Below, one piece after another: positions 38,989 to 49,348 of a stretch of 64,000 bases of DNA (positions are counted from its first letter, which is position 1; every line of letters begins with the position of its first letter). A model generated the notes under the pieces. The model was not told where the DNA came from. It saw nothing but the letters and a program-made list of their open reading frames with translations, and ran no database searches. The stretch comes from Pseudomonadota bacterium (GTDB lineage: Bacteria; Pseudomonadota; Alphaproteobacteria; Rhizobiales; Pleomorphomonadaceae). A program made the translations under genes and the position numbers. The stretch is from assembly GCA_023436885.1 (NCBI GenBank), contig JAEZHI010000040.1, forward strand, positions 1 through 64,000. The letters run 5' to 3'.

Positions 38989-41379
38989 ATGGCCACTGTC
39001 GCTCCTGTTCTGCCACTTCCTCAGCCTGCCATACCGGCGCAGATGACATCATCCAGTGTCGCGGCCGCCAAGGGCGTCGACAATGGCTTCCGCGACATGG
39101 TCTCCGAAGCTACCGATCGCGAACCGGTCACTCAGCCAGTGGCGCCGCGCGACACCACGGCCGTTCAGCGAGCCGATACATCGCCCCGCACTGACCGAAG
39201 CTCCAACGCGTCAAACCGCCGGAGTGATCGCACCAACGCCGCGACCGACCGGAGCGACGATCGCAACGACCGCGCCAACAATGCGTCCGCGCGCAAGGCC
39301 GACCGCCAGGATAAAAGCGCGACAACCGACACCGCCTCAAAGGATGACGTAAGCGACACCGACAAGACCGACACCAAGGAAGTCGGTGGCAAGAAGGTTG
39401 CCCAGCCCGACCCCACTGCCACAGCCCAAACCGCCGCAGTGCAGTTGGATTTTGCGAATCTTCTATCGCCCCCGGCCGGTGCTCAGGGCAAGCAGGATGG
39501 TGACGCTGTCGCGGCTCTTGGCGTAGCGACAACCGCGCCAGCGGCAGCCCCGTCACAGGCACAGGGCTCGGCTGCGGCGACCGAGGCTTTCCAGCAGGCG
39601 CTTGCCGAGGCGACCTCGGGCATTGCAGCACCCGTGACGCAGCCCACCACCCAGACTACCGACGGAAAGCCGGTTGCCCAGCAAGCAGCCGCCACGGCAG
39701 CGGAATCCACCGCGGCGCCTTCAGCCACGACAGCAACGGACGACGCCACGCTCGCCGCGCTTGCCGAAGCGGCGAAAGTCGCTTTGACCCAGACAAAGAC
39801 CAAAACGCAGGCCGCGCCGGCCCAGTCGGTTCCCGCACAGCCCGAGGCTACATCCGTCGATACCACGCCAAAGCCGGCCCAGCCTGTCGCAATGCAGCCG
39901 GCGGCGACGGTCGCCGACACCTCTGAGATTACCGCCGCCGTCGCGCCGCCGACCGCAACGATTGACAACGCAAAAGCCACCGCTGCGGTCGATGCCGCAG
40001 ATATCCAACCTTTGCCGGCCATGCCGCAGGTCGCCGACGCGCAGAAGGCGCCTGTCGCCGAAGCCGCGCCGACCCTGCCCATCGCCAATATGACTATCGC
40101 CGGTCAGATCGCCTCGGAGGCTACGGACCAGCCGAAGACATCGTCTTCCGATCAAGCCTCGCAGGCCCAGTCGGCTGCCACAGTCCCTGCCCAGACAAAA
40201 AGCGCCGACGCGCCTGCGGCTGAAGCGCCGAAGGTTGCCGTGACGCTCACTGCGCCGGCTCCGGTCGTGGACGACGCGACCACGACGACCAAGCAGGCTG
40301 CAAATACCAACGCAACAACGCCGGCCCAGCCCACCTCCACCGAGAGCTCGGCGGCCACAACCATTCAAAAGCCGGTTGCGCCTGTTGAAAAGCCGGCTGC
40401 AAGCTCAACTACCGACACCAAGGTCGATGACAGCGCCGCGGCAGCCGACGATGCCGCACAGGCCGCGCCAGTAGTGCGCACGTCTCTACCGCCGGTTTCC
40501 GCCACCGGTCCGGTTTTGGCGGCGGACACCACCGCAGCAGTTCAGGGCAGTGATGCAACCGACGCAGTCACTGCTGCCGGCGCCGTCGCGGCGACGGCCA
40601 GCGCCAAGCCAACAAACGCCAAGGCCGCCACGAGCGACAAGTCCGCCAACGCTGAAGATTCCACCGGCGACAGCGCACCAGCCAACGGTAACGCCACCGC
40701 GCCGAACCAAGCTGCCGACAATGGCCTCGCCCGGGCAAAGACGGTAAGCGGTGTTTCGAGCGCCGCGCGCGCCTTCGCCGACCGCATGCGAGATGCCGGC
40801 GTCAGCGCCAGCCAGTCCGACACATCATCAACGACACAGACAGCGCCCCAGCAAACCGCACAGACCGGAACTACCGCCAGCACCCACACCGCCGCGGCGA
40901 CCCCAACCAACGCCCCCGTCAAGCTCGACGATGTCGGAGCGAGCATTGTCCGTCACGTCAAGGCTGGCGAGACGAGCTTCTCGGTGCGCCTCGATCCGGC
41001 TGAACTCGGCAAGGTCGATGTGAAGGTCGACTTCTCGGCCGACGGCAGCGCTAGAGCTCATCTCGTCGTCGAGCGCAGCGATACCTTCGACACGCTATCG
41101 CGTGACCAGAAGCACATCGAACAGACGCTGCGCGACGCCGGCTTCCAAGTGAAGGAAGGGTCCGTGTCCATGTCGATGCGTCAGGACGACGGCCAGCAGG
41201 ACCGCTCCGCTTCCTTTGCGCGGCAGGACCAGCAGCAACAGCAGCAGCAACAGCAGTCTCGCCAGGCCCAGGCGAGCAGCAACAATGTCCGAGTAAGAAC
41301 CGAGGATGACACCCAGACCGTCGCCACGCCTCGGGTCTATCGCCCGCGCAACAGCGGCCGCGTGGACATCAGCGTCTAG
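38989..41379 (+). CDS. fliK: Flagellar hook-length control protein FliK
   Basis: A 796-residue protein, very rich in Ala, Thr, Gln, Pro and Asp, that acts as the molecular ruler for hook length and is exported by the flagellar secretion system. Only the C-terminal domain is well conserved: SFSVRLDPAELGKVDVKVDF near residue 665 and LRDAGFQVKEGSVSMSM near 715. A CAG/CAA run at about 41229-41257 encodes about nine glutamines. The ATG at 38989 lies 36 bases after the predicted transcription start; the Shine-Dalgarno is weak (CGGA). Earlier in-frame TTG starts fall inside or before the promoter. It is upstream of flgD by 69 bases. Confidence 0.9.
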   Translation: MATVAPVLPLPQPAIPAQMTSSSVAAAKGVDNGFRDMVSEATDREPVTQPVAPRDTTAVQRADTSPRTDRSSNASNRRSDRTNAATDRSDDRNDRANNASARKADRQDKSATTDTASKDDVSDTDKTDTKEVGGKKVAQPDPTATAQTAAVQLDFANLLSPPAGAQGKQDGDAVAALGVATTAPAAAPSQAQGSAAATEAFQQALAEATSGIAAPVTQPTTQTTDGKPVAQQAAATAAESTAAPSATTATDDATLAALAEAAKVALTQTKTKTQAAPAQSVPAQPEATSVDTTPKPAQPVAMQPAATVADTSEITAAVAPPTATIDNAKATAAVDAADIQPLPAMPQVADAQKAPVAEAAPTLPIANMTIAGQIASEATDQPKTSSSDQASQAQSAATVPAQTKSADAPAAEAPKVAVTLTAPAPVVDDATTTTKQAANTNATTPAQPTSTESSAATTIQKPVAPVEKPAASSTTDTKVDDSAAAADDAAQAAPVVRTSLPPVSATGPVLAADTTAAVQGSDATDAVTAAGAVAATASAKPTNAKAATSDKSANAEDSTGDSAPANGNATAPNQAADNGLARAKTVSGVSSAARAFADRMRDAGVSASQSDTSSTTQTAPQQTAQTGTTASTHTAAATPTNAPVKLDDVGASIVRHVKAGETSFSVRLDPAELGKVDVKVDFSADGSARAHLVVERSDTFDTLSRDQKHIEQTLRDAGFQVKEGSVSMSMRQDDGQQDRSASFARQDQQQQQQQQQSRQAQASSNNVRVRTEDDTQTVATPRVYRPRNSGRVDISV

Positions 41380-41448
41380 ACCCACGCGAAAGCGTGAAAA
41401 GCAATCCGTATCGACATGGCACCTGAGTAAAGAGTTTTGGAGACGATC

Positions 41449-42114
41449 ATGAGCGTATCCGGTGTAGGTTCCTCCTCAAACAACGGTACTGGCAACGCTT
41501 CGGCAGCGACCAACTCGCTGATGTCGAATTACAACACGTTCCTGACGCTGCTCACCGCCCAGCTCAAGACGCAGAGCCCGCTCTCGCCGATGGACGTCAA
41601 CAGCTTCACCCAGCAGCTCGTCCAGTACTCTTCGGTCGAACAGCAGATCCAGACCAACGCTCAACTCAAGTCGATGATCGACACAATGACCTCGAGCGCC
41701 GCTCTCCAGCTCGTCAACTACGTCGGCAAATCGGTGACCGCCTACTCCGACACCACCAAAATGGACGGCGGCAAGGCCGACTGGACAGTAAACTCTTCTT
41801 CGGCCGCCAAGGACGCCAAGGTCACGATCACGGACGAGAACGGCGGCGTGGTCTATCAGGGCAGCCTCGACCTCAAGGCCGGCAACAACTCGTTCACCTG
41901 GGATGGCAAGGGAAGCAACGGCGCCGACTACAGCACGTCCACCGGTGCCTTCACGATTGCTGTCAACGGCACCGACGACAAAGGCAAGGCCGTCACCATC
42001 ACCACTGAGGTCTCCGGCAAGGTGCAAGCCGTCGATACCTCGTCCTCGCAGCCCTACATCAAGGTCAACGGCCGTCTGCTACCGCTGTCGTCACTGACGG
42101 AAGTCTCCGCCTGA
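41449..42114 (+). CDS. flgD: Flagellar hook assembly (capping) protein FlgD
   Basis: A 221-residue hook-cap scaffold that guides polymerisation of hook subunits. The N-terminal conserved stretch YNTFLTLLTAQLKTQSPLSPMD is near residue 28 with QLVQYSSVEQQIQ after it, and the FlgD Ig-like and tudor-like parts follow (SLDLKAGNNSFTWDGKGSNG). GGAG is seven bases before the ATG at 41449. Probably co-transcribed with fliK, which sets hook length, and closed by the terminator at 42172-42200. Confidence 0.95.
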   Translation: MSVSGVGSSSNNGTGNASAATNSLMSNYNTFLTLLTAQLKTQSPLSPMDVNSFTQQLVQYSSVEQQIQTNAQLKSMIDTMTSSAALQLVNYVGKSVTAYSDTTKMDGGKADWTVNSSSAAKDAKVTITDENGGVVYQGSLDLKAGNNSFTWDGKGSNGADYSTSTGAFTIAVNGTDDKGKAVTITTEVSGKVQAVDTSSSQPYIKVNGRLLPLSSLTEVSA

Positions 42115-42171
42115 GGCGGCAGGCTCCACGCCCTTTAAGTGACGATTTCCTTGCATCCTCGGCCCTCAATC

Positions 42172-42200
42172 GCCCGGTCACCAACAGTGGCCGGGCTTTT
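42172..42200 (+). terminator. Rho-independent terminator after flgD
   Basis: GCCCGGTCAC (42172-42181) pairs with GTGGCCGGGC (42187-42196) with one mismatch, loop CAACA, then TTTT. It closes the fliK-flgD unit. Confidence 0.85.
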
Positions 42201-42657
42201 CCATGCGGCCGAAACGGCCCGACGGGCCGCCACTCTTCAAGAATGAATCGATCCGCCTCATGCTTCCTTTCGATGCCAGCGGCAGTGTCGCTGCCGAGAG
42301 GATACAGCTGGAGCACTGCTTTCACGTGACCGGCAGGACCGCTCGGGCCACGTTGAGCAGACCAAAGACATGGGTGCGGCAGATGCTTTCGACTTCGGCA
42401 GCGCTCGCCTCTTCGCACATGAGCTAAGCCCGCTCACGCACCATAAAATACGTAGTTATCCGTGCGTTTAATGTTGAAAGCGACGCGCTCGCTGATCCAA
42501 CGATGACGCCCGCAACGTTAACGCGAAAGCCCCACTGTTAATCTTTCACGCGGGAAAATACGCCGTTTCTGCGGCGGAACGCTCCAATTACTAAAGCGCA
42601 GCAAACAATGCGCTTTCAGCAAGTCGTTCAAAATCTTACCGAATTCTTGCTAGTGAA

Positions 42658-42674
42658 TTAGGCGTTTTTTAAAC
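42658..42674 (+). promoter_or_regulatory. CtrA-like box before sciP
   Basis: TTAG-N7-TTAAAC at 42658-42674 differs from the CtrA consensus TTAA-N7-TTAAC in one base of the first half and has one added A in the second. It lies 50 bases upstream of the sciP start. Confidence 0.5.
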
Positions 42675-42723
42675 GGCTTGATTTAGGATGCTCTCCTGAA
42701 GGTCAGATTTGTGTGAGAGTAGA

Positions 42724-42999
42724 ATGACCGAACAGATGCGTCCGCGCGTAAAATACGTCATTGGGCCCGATGGGAGTCCGTTGACGATTGCCGATTTGCC
42801 GCCTGAGGGGACTCAGCGCTGGGTTATCCGCCGCAAGGCAGAGGTTGTCGCTGCCGTTCGTGGCGGCCTCCTCTCACTTGAGGAAGCCTGCAAGCGCTAC
42901 ACCCTCACGGTCGAGGAATTCCTGTCCTGGCAGCAGTCGATCGATAAACATGGATTAGCCGGCCTCCGGGCAACGCGCGTCCAGCAATATCGCCCCTGA
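42724..42999 (+). CDS. sciP: CtrA inhibitor SciP (DUF1153)
   Basis: A 91-residue DNA-binding protein that in Caulobacter binds CtrA and blocks it from activating transcription in G1. Almost the whole length is recognisable: MRPRVKYVIGPDGSPLTIAD, RWVIRRKAEVVAAVRGGLL, EEACKRYTLTVEEFLSWQ and HGLAGLRATRVQQY, containing the trihelical DNA-binding domain. The start is the ATG at 42724; an upstream GTG adds five residues. It lies directly before fliF, as in Caulobacter, and has its own terminator. Confidence 0.95.
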   Translation: MTEQMRPRVKYVIGPDGSPLTIADLPPEGTQRWVIRRKAEVVAAVRGGLLSLEEACKRYTLTVEEFLSWQQSIDKHGLAGLRATRVQQYRP

Positions 43000-43024
43000 G
43001 CAGGATAGATCAGGTTTCATTTTC

Positions 43025-43066
43025 AAAGGCGACCGGTCCTGACGGATCGGTCGCCTTTGTCTTTTT
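43025..43066 (+). terminator. Rho-independent terminator after sciP
   Basis: AAAGGCGACCG (43025-43035) and CGGTCGCCTTT (43048-43058) form an 11-base perfect stem, followed by GTCTTTTT. It separates sciP from the fliF operon. Confidence 0.9.
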
Positions 43067-43173
43067 GCGATACCTTTTTGCCTCACCCGGCAAAAAATGC
43101 CGTGAATAAAGCAAATCTTCATAAACCGTTTTTGGCGGATTTCCGCCAACACCACCGCCCGCACCTTTCGACG

Positions 43174-43190
43174 TTAATAACTTGTTTACC
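43174..43190 (+). promoter_or_regulatory. CtrA-like box before fliF
   Basis: TTAA-N7-TTTACC at 43174-43190 has one mismatch to the CtrA site TTAA-N7-TTAACC. It lies about 80 bases upstream of fliF, and the fliF promoter of Caulobacter is a known CtrA target. Confidence 0.6.
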
Positions 43191-43271
43191 ATAAGGGTGT
43201 GGAAGTAATTGCCGCCTTGGTCCGCGGCGGCGGTGACGATTCCCGCCGTGTCGAACAGTTGGGGTATCGGC

Positions 43272-44987
43272 GTGGGTGGATTTGGAGAGTTCATAAAGAG
43301 CCTTGGGCCAAGCCGCCTTGCGGCGATGGGCGCCGTTGCGCTCGGGCTCATCGGCTTCTTCGCCTTTATCGTTCTTCGCTTCTCGGCCATCCAGCAGGTG
43401 CCGCTCTATACCGGCCTCAGCATGTCCGACTCTGCGGCCATCGCCCAGCAACTCACCTCGGCCGGCACCACTTTCACCCTCAAGGACAACGGCACGACCA
43501 TTCTGGTTGACGAGACCAAGCTCGACCAGACGCGCATGGCGCTGGCCCAACAGGGTCTGCCGGCCGGCGATAACGTCGGTTACGAGATCTTCGACAAGAC
43601 GGACGCCCTGGGAACCACCTCCTTCGTGCAATCGGTCAATGCGTTGCGCGCCCTTGAAGGCGAGCTGTCACGAACCATCCGCACCATTCGTCAGGTCGAT
43701 CAGGCACGCGTCCATCTGGTGCTGCCGGAAAAGCAGCTGTTCAAGAAGGACGAGCAGAAACCCACCGCCTCCATCGTGCTGAAGACGCGCGGCACGCTCG
43801 ACCCCAACCAGATTCGCGCCATCCAGCACCTTGTGGCATCTGCCGTTTCCGGCCTCGACCCCTCGCGCATCTCGGTGATCGACGAGACGGGCCGTTTGCT
43901 CGCCCAGGGCAACGGCGACGAGAATAGCGCCTCCTACCTCGCGACAACCGCCGACGAGCGCACCACCGCGTTCCAGAACCAGGTGGAAAATCGCGTCCGC
44001 GACATCGTGGAAAGCGTTGTCGGCGCCGGCCGTGCCCGTGTCCGCGTCGCTGCAGAGATGGACTTCAACCGCGTCCAGGAAACGCAGGATACCTTCGACC
44101 CGAATGGTCAGGTCGTCCGCTCCACGCAGACGCGCGAAGAGAAGTCGCTGAGCCAGGACAATCAGGGCAATCCGCCCGTATCGGCCGGCAACCAGATTCC
44201 CAACGCCAACCAGCAGCAGAACCCGAACGCTTCCCAGACGTCCGACAACGCCCAGACGACTGAGGAAACAGTCAACTACGAGATTTCCAAGAAGACCCGC
44301 ACCCAGGTGACTGAGGTGGGCGGCGTCAAGCGCCTGTCGGTGGCCGTGCTGGTAGACGGGCGATACACGCCGGATGCCAAGGGCGTCATGGTCTATGCGC
44401 CGCGGCCGCAGCCCGAGCTCGACCAGATCACCGCTCTGGTGCGCACCGCCATGGGCTTCGATCAGCAGCGCGGCGATCAGTTGCAGGTAGTCAACCTCCA
44501 GTTCGCCGATGGCCCGATCAATCCGGCTGCCGATCTGGCCGCAGCCTCGGGCTCGATGTTCGACTTCTCGCGCGAGGACATCATGCGCTTCGCCGAGATG
44601 GGCGTGCTGATCCTGGTGACCCTCCTGGTGCTGCTGTTTGCCGTCCGCCCGCTGATCCGTCGTATCCTGGGTTCCGACATTGACGCCGAGACGCTGCCGG
44701 CCATCACGTCAGCCCTGAGCGAAGCTGCCGCCGCTGGCCGCAATGGCGTTACAGTGGTGCTCGACCCCGATGGCCGGCCGATGGTGATCGGGCCGGACGG
44801 CGCCGAAACCCCACTTGAAGGCGGAGACAATGTTCCCGCCCTGCCCTCCGACACCCGCATCGAGGAAGCCAAGGCGCAGGGCGCATTGCAGCTCGATCAG
44901 GTTCGCAAGGTGGGTGATCTCGTCAACGACAATCCCAACGAGGCGGCCATCATCATTCGTAACTGGTTGTCGGAGGTTCCCGCGTAA
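43272..44987 (+). CDS. fliF: Flagellar MS-ring protein FliF
   Basis: A 571-residue protein that forms the basal-body MS ring in the inner membrane. N-terminal FIKSLGPSRLAAMGAVALGL leads into membrane helix 1 (about 15-36). The ring-building motif domains follow (VPLYTGLSMSDSAAIAQQL, ARVHLVLPEKQLF, ARVRVAAEMDFNRVQ), a Gln/Asn-rich loop near 320, and membrane helix 2 near 440-460. The C-terminal tail binds FliG. I start at the GTG at 43272, which gives the usual N-terminus; the in-frame TTG at 43209 is less likely. First gene of fliF-G-H-N-flbD. Confidence 0.95.
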   Translation: MGGFGEFIKSLGPSRLAAMGAVALGLIGFFAFIVLRFSAIQQVPLYTGLSMSDSAAIAQQLTSAGTTFTLKDNGTTILVDETKLDQTRMALAQQGLPAGDNVGYEIFDKTDALGTTSFVQSVNALRALEGELSRTIRTIRQVDQARVHLVLPEKQLFKKDEQKPTASIVLKTRGTLDPNQIRAIQHLVASAVSGLDPSRISVIDETGRLLAQGNGDENSASYLATTADERTTAFQNQVENRVRDIVESVVGAGRARVRVAAEMDFNRVQETQDTFDPNGQVVRSTQTREEKSLSQDNQGNPPVSAGNQIPNANQQQNPNASQTSDNAQTTEETVNYEISKKTRTQVTEVGGVKRLSVAVLVDGRYTPDAKGVMVYAPRPQPELDQITALVRTAMGFDQQRGDQLQVVNLQFADGPINPAADLAAASGSMFDFSREDIMRFAEMGVLILVTLLVLLFAVRPLIRRILGSDIDAETLPAITSALSEAAAAGRNGVTVVLDPDGRPMVIGPDGAETPLEGGDNVPALPSDTRIEEAKAQGALQLDQVRKVGDLVNDNPNEAAIIIRNWLSEVPA

Positions 44988-46052
44988 ATGGCGCTCTCTC
45001 CGACCGCGCTGGTCGCCAAAGGCAACGCGCTCACCATTTCCTCGGACGGCGAAAGCCGCATGCTGACCGGCCCCGAAAAGGCTGCCGTCATGATGCTGGC
45101 CCTTGGTGATCGCTATGGCGGTCCGATCTGGAAGGCGCTCGACGAAATCGAGATCAAGCAACTTTCGGTGGCGATGTCCAAGCTTGGGCCGATAACGCCC
45201 AGCATGCTCGACGATCTGCTGGTCGAATTCGTCACCCGCGTCTCGTCTTCCGGCGCCCTGATGGGTAACTATGACACGACCGAGCGCCTGCTGCTGGCCG
45301 TGCTGCCGCCGGACAAAGTCAACGCCATCATGGACGAAATCCGCGGTCCGGCCGGTCGCAACATGTGGGAGAAGCTCTCCAACGTTCAGGAGAACGTGCT
45401 CGCCAATTACCTCAAGAACGAATACCCGCAGACCGTCGCCGTCGTTCTCTCCAAGATCAACTCCGACCATGCGGCGCGCGTCCTCTCCAAGCTGCCGGAC
45501 GAATTCGCTCTGGAAGTCGTCGATCGCATGCTGAAGATGGAGTCGGTGCAGAAAGATATCCTCGAAAAGGTCGAGCAGACGCTGCGCGTCGAGTTCATGT
45601 CCAACCTCACCAACACGCAGCGCCGCGACGCCCACGAGCTGATGGCGGAGATCTTCAATTCCTTCGACCGCAATACCGAGGCGAAGTTCATCGCCGCCCT
45701 CGAGGAGCACAACCGCGATGCTGCCGACCGCATCAAGGCGCTGATGTTCACCTTCGACGATCTCGGCAAGCTCGACGCCGGCGCCATTCAGACGCTGCTC
45801 AGGCAGGTCGAGAAGGACAAGCTCGCCCTGGCGCTCAAGGGCGCCAAGGAGGGCGTGCGCGACTTCTTCTTCGCCAACATGTCGGCACGTGCCGCTGCCA
45901 TGCTGAAGGAAGACATGGAGGCCATGGGCGCCGTCCGCCTGCGCGACGTCGACGATGCCCAGGCCGCGCTCATCAACCTCGCCAAGGATCTCGCCGCCAA
46001 GGGCGAGATCATGATTGCCAAGAATAAGGGTGAAGACGAGCTGGTCATGTGA
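44988..46052 (+). CDS. fliG: Flagellar motor switch protein FliG
   Basis: A 354-residue C-ring protein coupling FliF to torque generation. The N-terminal domain begins at [16 protein letters not shown]. The middle domain has the EHPQT-like [14 protein letters not shown] (near residue 145), and the C-terminal torque helix is [18 protein letters not shown] with charged residues for stator contact. The ATG follows the fliF stop directly with no gap, so translation is probably coupled. Confidence 0.96.
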   Translation: MALSPTALVAKGNALTISSDGESRMLTGPEKAAVMMLALGDRYGGPIWKALDEIEIKQLSVAMSKLGPITPSMLDDLLVEFVTRVSSSGALMGNYDTTERLLLAVLPPDKVNAIMDEIRGPAGRNMWEKLSNVQENVLANYLKNEYPQTVAVVLSKINSDHAARVLSKLPDEFALEVVDRMLKMESVQKDILEKVEQTLRVEFMSNLTNTQRRDAHELMAEIFNSFDRNTEAKFIAALEEHNRDAADRIKALMFTFDDLGKLDAGAIQTLLRQVEKDKLALALKGAKEGVRDFFFANMSARAAAMLKEDMEAMGAVRLRDVDDAQAALINLAKDLAAKGEIMIAKNKGEDELVM

Positions 46053-46081
46053 CGGCTCTCCTCACGAAGGAGTAATTGCTT

Positions 46082-46768
46082 ATGGCGGCACCCGCCCGCT
46101 TCCTGTTCGATACCGACTTTTCGGCTCCGGCTTCGCGCGCCGACGCCGTGCCGGCGACCGTCATGGTTCCCGAGCCGGAGCACCTTGCGCGCCTTGCCGC
46201 AGCCGAGGAAGCCGCCTATCAGCGGGGCCTTGCCGCCGGCCGCGAAAGCGCCGAGGCCCAGGCTGCCGACAGGACGGCCCGCGAGGCCACGCGCCTGTCG
46301 GACGAAGCACAGCGCCTTGCCAGCGCCGCTCAGTCGATCCTTGCCGTCCTCGACACCGAGCGCGCCCGCATCGAGGCCGATGCCATGCGCCTTGCCGAAA
46401 CAGTTGCCATCAAGATTGCCGGCTCGCTGGTGGAGCGGCAGCCGCGCGAACGCATCCTTGGTCTTCTGGAAGACTGTTTTGCCCCATTGCGCGCCGCACC
46501 GCATCTCGTCATCCGCCTCTCGGACGCCGACGCCGAGCCGATCCAGAACGAGCTGCGCCGTCTGGTCTCTGAACGCGGCTTCGAGGGTCGCCTCGTCGTG
46601 CTGGGAGAACCAGGCATGGCGCGCGGCGACTGTCGCATCGAGTGGGCCGATGGTGGTATCGTGCTTGATCACGCGGCCATCGTCGCCGGCATCGAGGCTG
46701 CGATTGCGAGATATCTGACGGCCACCTATACGGCCGGTCCAACGTCCCAGAGCGGAGCCACACCATGA
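46082..46768 (+). CDS. fliH: FliH-like flagellar assembly protein (FlbE type)
   Basis: A 228-residue protein in the FliH position, expected to regulate the export ATPase FliI. An Ala/Glu-rich helical stalk spans about 35-100 and the conserved C-terminal part about 110-215 (VAIKIAGSLVERQPRERILG, GDCRIEWADGGIVLD). It equals FlbE of Caulobacter by place in the operon. I prefer the ATG at 46082, nine bases after AAGGAG (46067-46072); a TTG at 46076 is too near. The stop overlaps fliN by ATGA. Confidence 0.88.
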   Translation: MAAPARFLFDTDFSAPASRADAVPATVMVPEPEHLARLAAAEEAAYQRGLAAGRESAEAQAADRTAREATRLSDEAQRLASAAQSILAVLDTERARIEADAMRLAETVAIKIAGSLVERQPRERILGLLEDCFAPLRAAPHLVIRLSDADAEPIQNELRRLVSERGFEGRLVVLGEPGMARGDCRIEWADGGIVLDHAAIVAGIEAAIARYLTATYTAGPTSQSGATP

Positions 46769-47109
46769 CCCCCGCCGACGAACCCTCGGGCATCGACCTT
46801 GAGTCCCACGTCGCCGAACGCCGCCGCAGCGGCGACGACGGCGAAGACCAGACCATCACCCGCTCGGCCGCCGAGCTGGAGGCGGTGTTCGACGTTCCTG
46901 TGCGCGTCTCGGCCATTCTGGGCCGAGCCCGTATCGGCGTCAGTGATCTTCTGCAGCTCGCCCCAGGCTCCGTGCTGGAGCTCGACCGCAAGGTCGGCGA
47001 GGCCATCGATATCTACGTCAACGACCGCCTTGTCGCCCGTGGCGAAGTGGTGCTGGTCGAAGACAAGCTCGGCGTGACGATGACGGAAATCGTCAAGGCC
47101 GAGCGCTGA
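46765..47109 (+). CDS. fliN: Flagellar motor switch protein FliN
   Basis: A 114-residue C-ring protein. The SpoA domain fills the C-terminal about 75 residues (VFDVPVRVSAILGRARIGVSDL, LAPGSVLELDRKVGEAIDIY, VNDRLVARGEVV). The N-terminal 35 residues are acidic and probably flexible. It overlaps fliH by four bases (ATGA) and is 14 bases before flbD. Confidence 0.96.
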   Translation: MTPADEPSGIDLESHVAERRRSGDDGEDQTITRSAAELEAVFDVPVRVSAILGRARIGVSDLLQLAPGSVLELDRKVGEAIDIYVNDRLVARGEVVLVEDKLGVTMTEIVKAER

Positions 47110-47123
47110 CCGGAGACAGACCC

Positions 47124-48500
<1,377 letters not shown>

Positions 48501-48546
48501 GAAAAGAACGTCCGGCCAGCCAATCCTTTTCAGCCGATGAGGCGCC

Positions 48547-48906
48547 TCAGGCGTGCTCCTTGAGCTCCGCGTTTTCTCGGTAAAGGGCGAGAAGCTGGCT
48601 GAACGGCCCGTCGACATAAGCCTGATAGGTCGGCAATTGCTCGGGCGGCCGGCCGCCATCCCTCACAAAACGAGCAATGATGTCGTCGGACTCGGTCATG
48701 TACTCGTCGCCGAAGCGCGCCGTTGGATAGCTGACCTTGGCAAGATGGGGCGCGAGTTCCGCCCGCATTGCCTCTTCCTCCTCGGGAGTCCGGCTTTCTC
48801 GCAGGCTGACCGTATCAAGCAGCCCGGCCTCCAGCAGATAGAGGCGCAGTTTCAAACAGAACGGACAGGTGTGCTTGACAAACAGGACGGGCTTTTCCGT
48901 GGACAT
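48547..48906 (-). CDS. Thioredoxin-fold protein with CPFC motif (GST N-terminal-like)
   Basis: A 119-residue protein with a glutaredoxin/GST-N-type start (PVLFVKHTCPFCLKLRLYLLEAGL) and redox motif CPFC near residue 14. Unlike a full glutathione transferase it lacks the all-helical C-terminal domain, so it is either a stand-alone reductase or a truncated member. The SESDD-like element TESDDIIARFV matches the glutathione-binding corner. GGAGG precedes the ATG at 48906. The function is not established. Confidence 0.75.
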   Translation of the reverse strand: MSTEKPVLFVKHTCPFCLKLRLYLLEAGLLDTVSLRESRTPEEEEAMRAELAPHLAKVSYPTARFGDEYMTESDDIIARFVRDGGRPPEQLPTYQAYVDGPFSQLLALYRENAELKEHA

Positions 48907-48973
48907 GGCGACCTCCGCTGATGATGGAGCGCAGAAAACCACCTCGACGACCGCGTGTTCCCGTCAAGCCCGC

Positions 48974-49348
48974 CTATCGGGAATCGTGATCGACATATTC
49001 GACAACCGTGCCGTCGGCATGCCGGAAGCGGGTCTTGCGACCAACCGGCGTTTTCTGGACTGGCTCCAACTGCTCGCCTCCGGCTTCGATCAGCAAGTCG
49101 GCGTAAGGCTCGAGACGATCGACCTGAATCGTCAATCTGGTCGCCTCGAACGGGGCGCGGCGCTCGGGTGGCCCGGCGATGATCAGCACGGAGAGTTTGG
49201 GCGAGGAAACAGCGGCCAAGTCCAAACCCGCGTCCGGATAGGCAAAACGTAGCGTCTCACGGCCGGACAGCAGGTCGACATAGAAGGCAATCGTTCGATC
49301 AATCGCGTCCCCATCGACAAAGACGCGGATAAAGGTTTCCTGGATCAC
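48974..49348 (-). CDS. VOC (glyoxalase/dioxygenase superfamily) protein
   Basis: A 124-residue single-domain VOC protein: the beta-alpha-beta repeats are visible (FIRVFVDGDAIDRTIAFYVDLL at the start, FRHADGTVVEYVDHD at the end with a possible metal-ligand Glu). No substrate can be assigned. Translation begins at a GTG that overlaps the stop of the upstream hydrolase gene by four bases, so the two are translationally coupled and probably act together. Confidence 0.8.
   Translation of the reverse strand: MIQETFIRVFVDGDAIDRTIAFYVDLLSGRETLRFAYPDAGLDLAAVSSPKLSVLIIAGPPERRAPFEATRLTIQVDRLEPYADLLIEAGGEQLEPVQKTPVGRKTRFRHADGTVVEYVDHDSR

Larger units (their letters stand above)
42115..42723. other. Gap between flgD and sciP
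   Basis: This 609-base gap holds the flgD terminator at its left end, a region with no recognisable gene (42200-42430), and then an A/T-richer stretch with several TTAA words including a CtrA-like box before sciP. Open frames in 42200-42430 look like noise. Confidence 0.55.

Noticed and set aside
42203..42427. Frame after the flgD terminator
   Set aside because: No ribosome binding site and no recognisable protein features.
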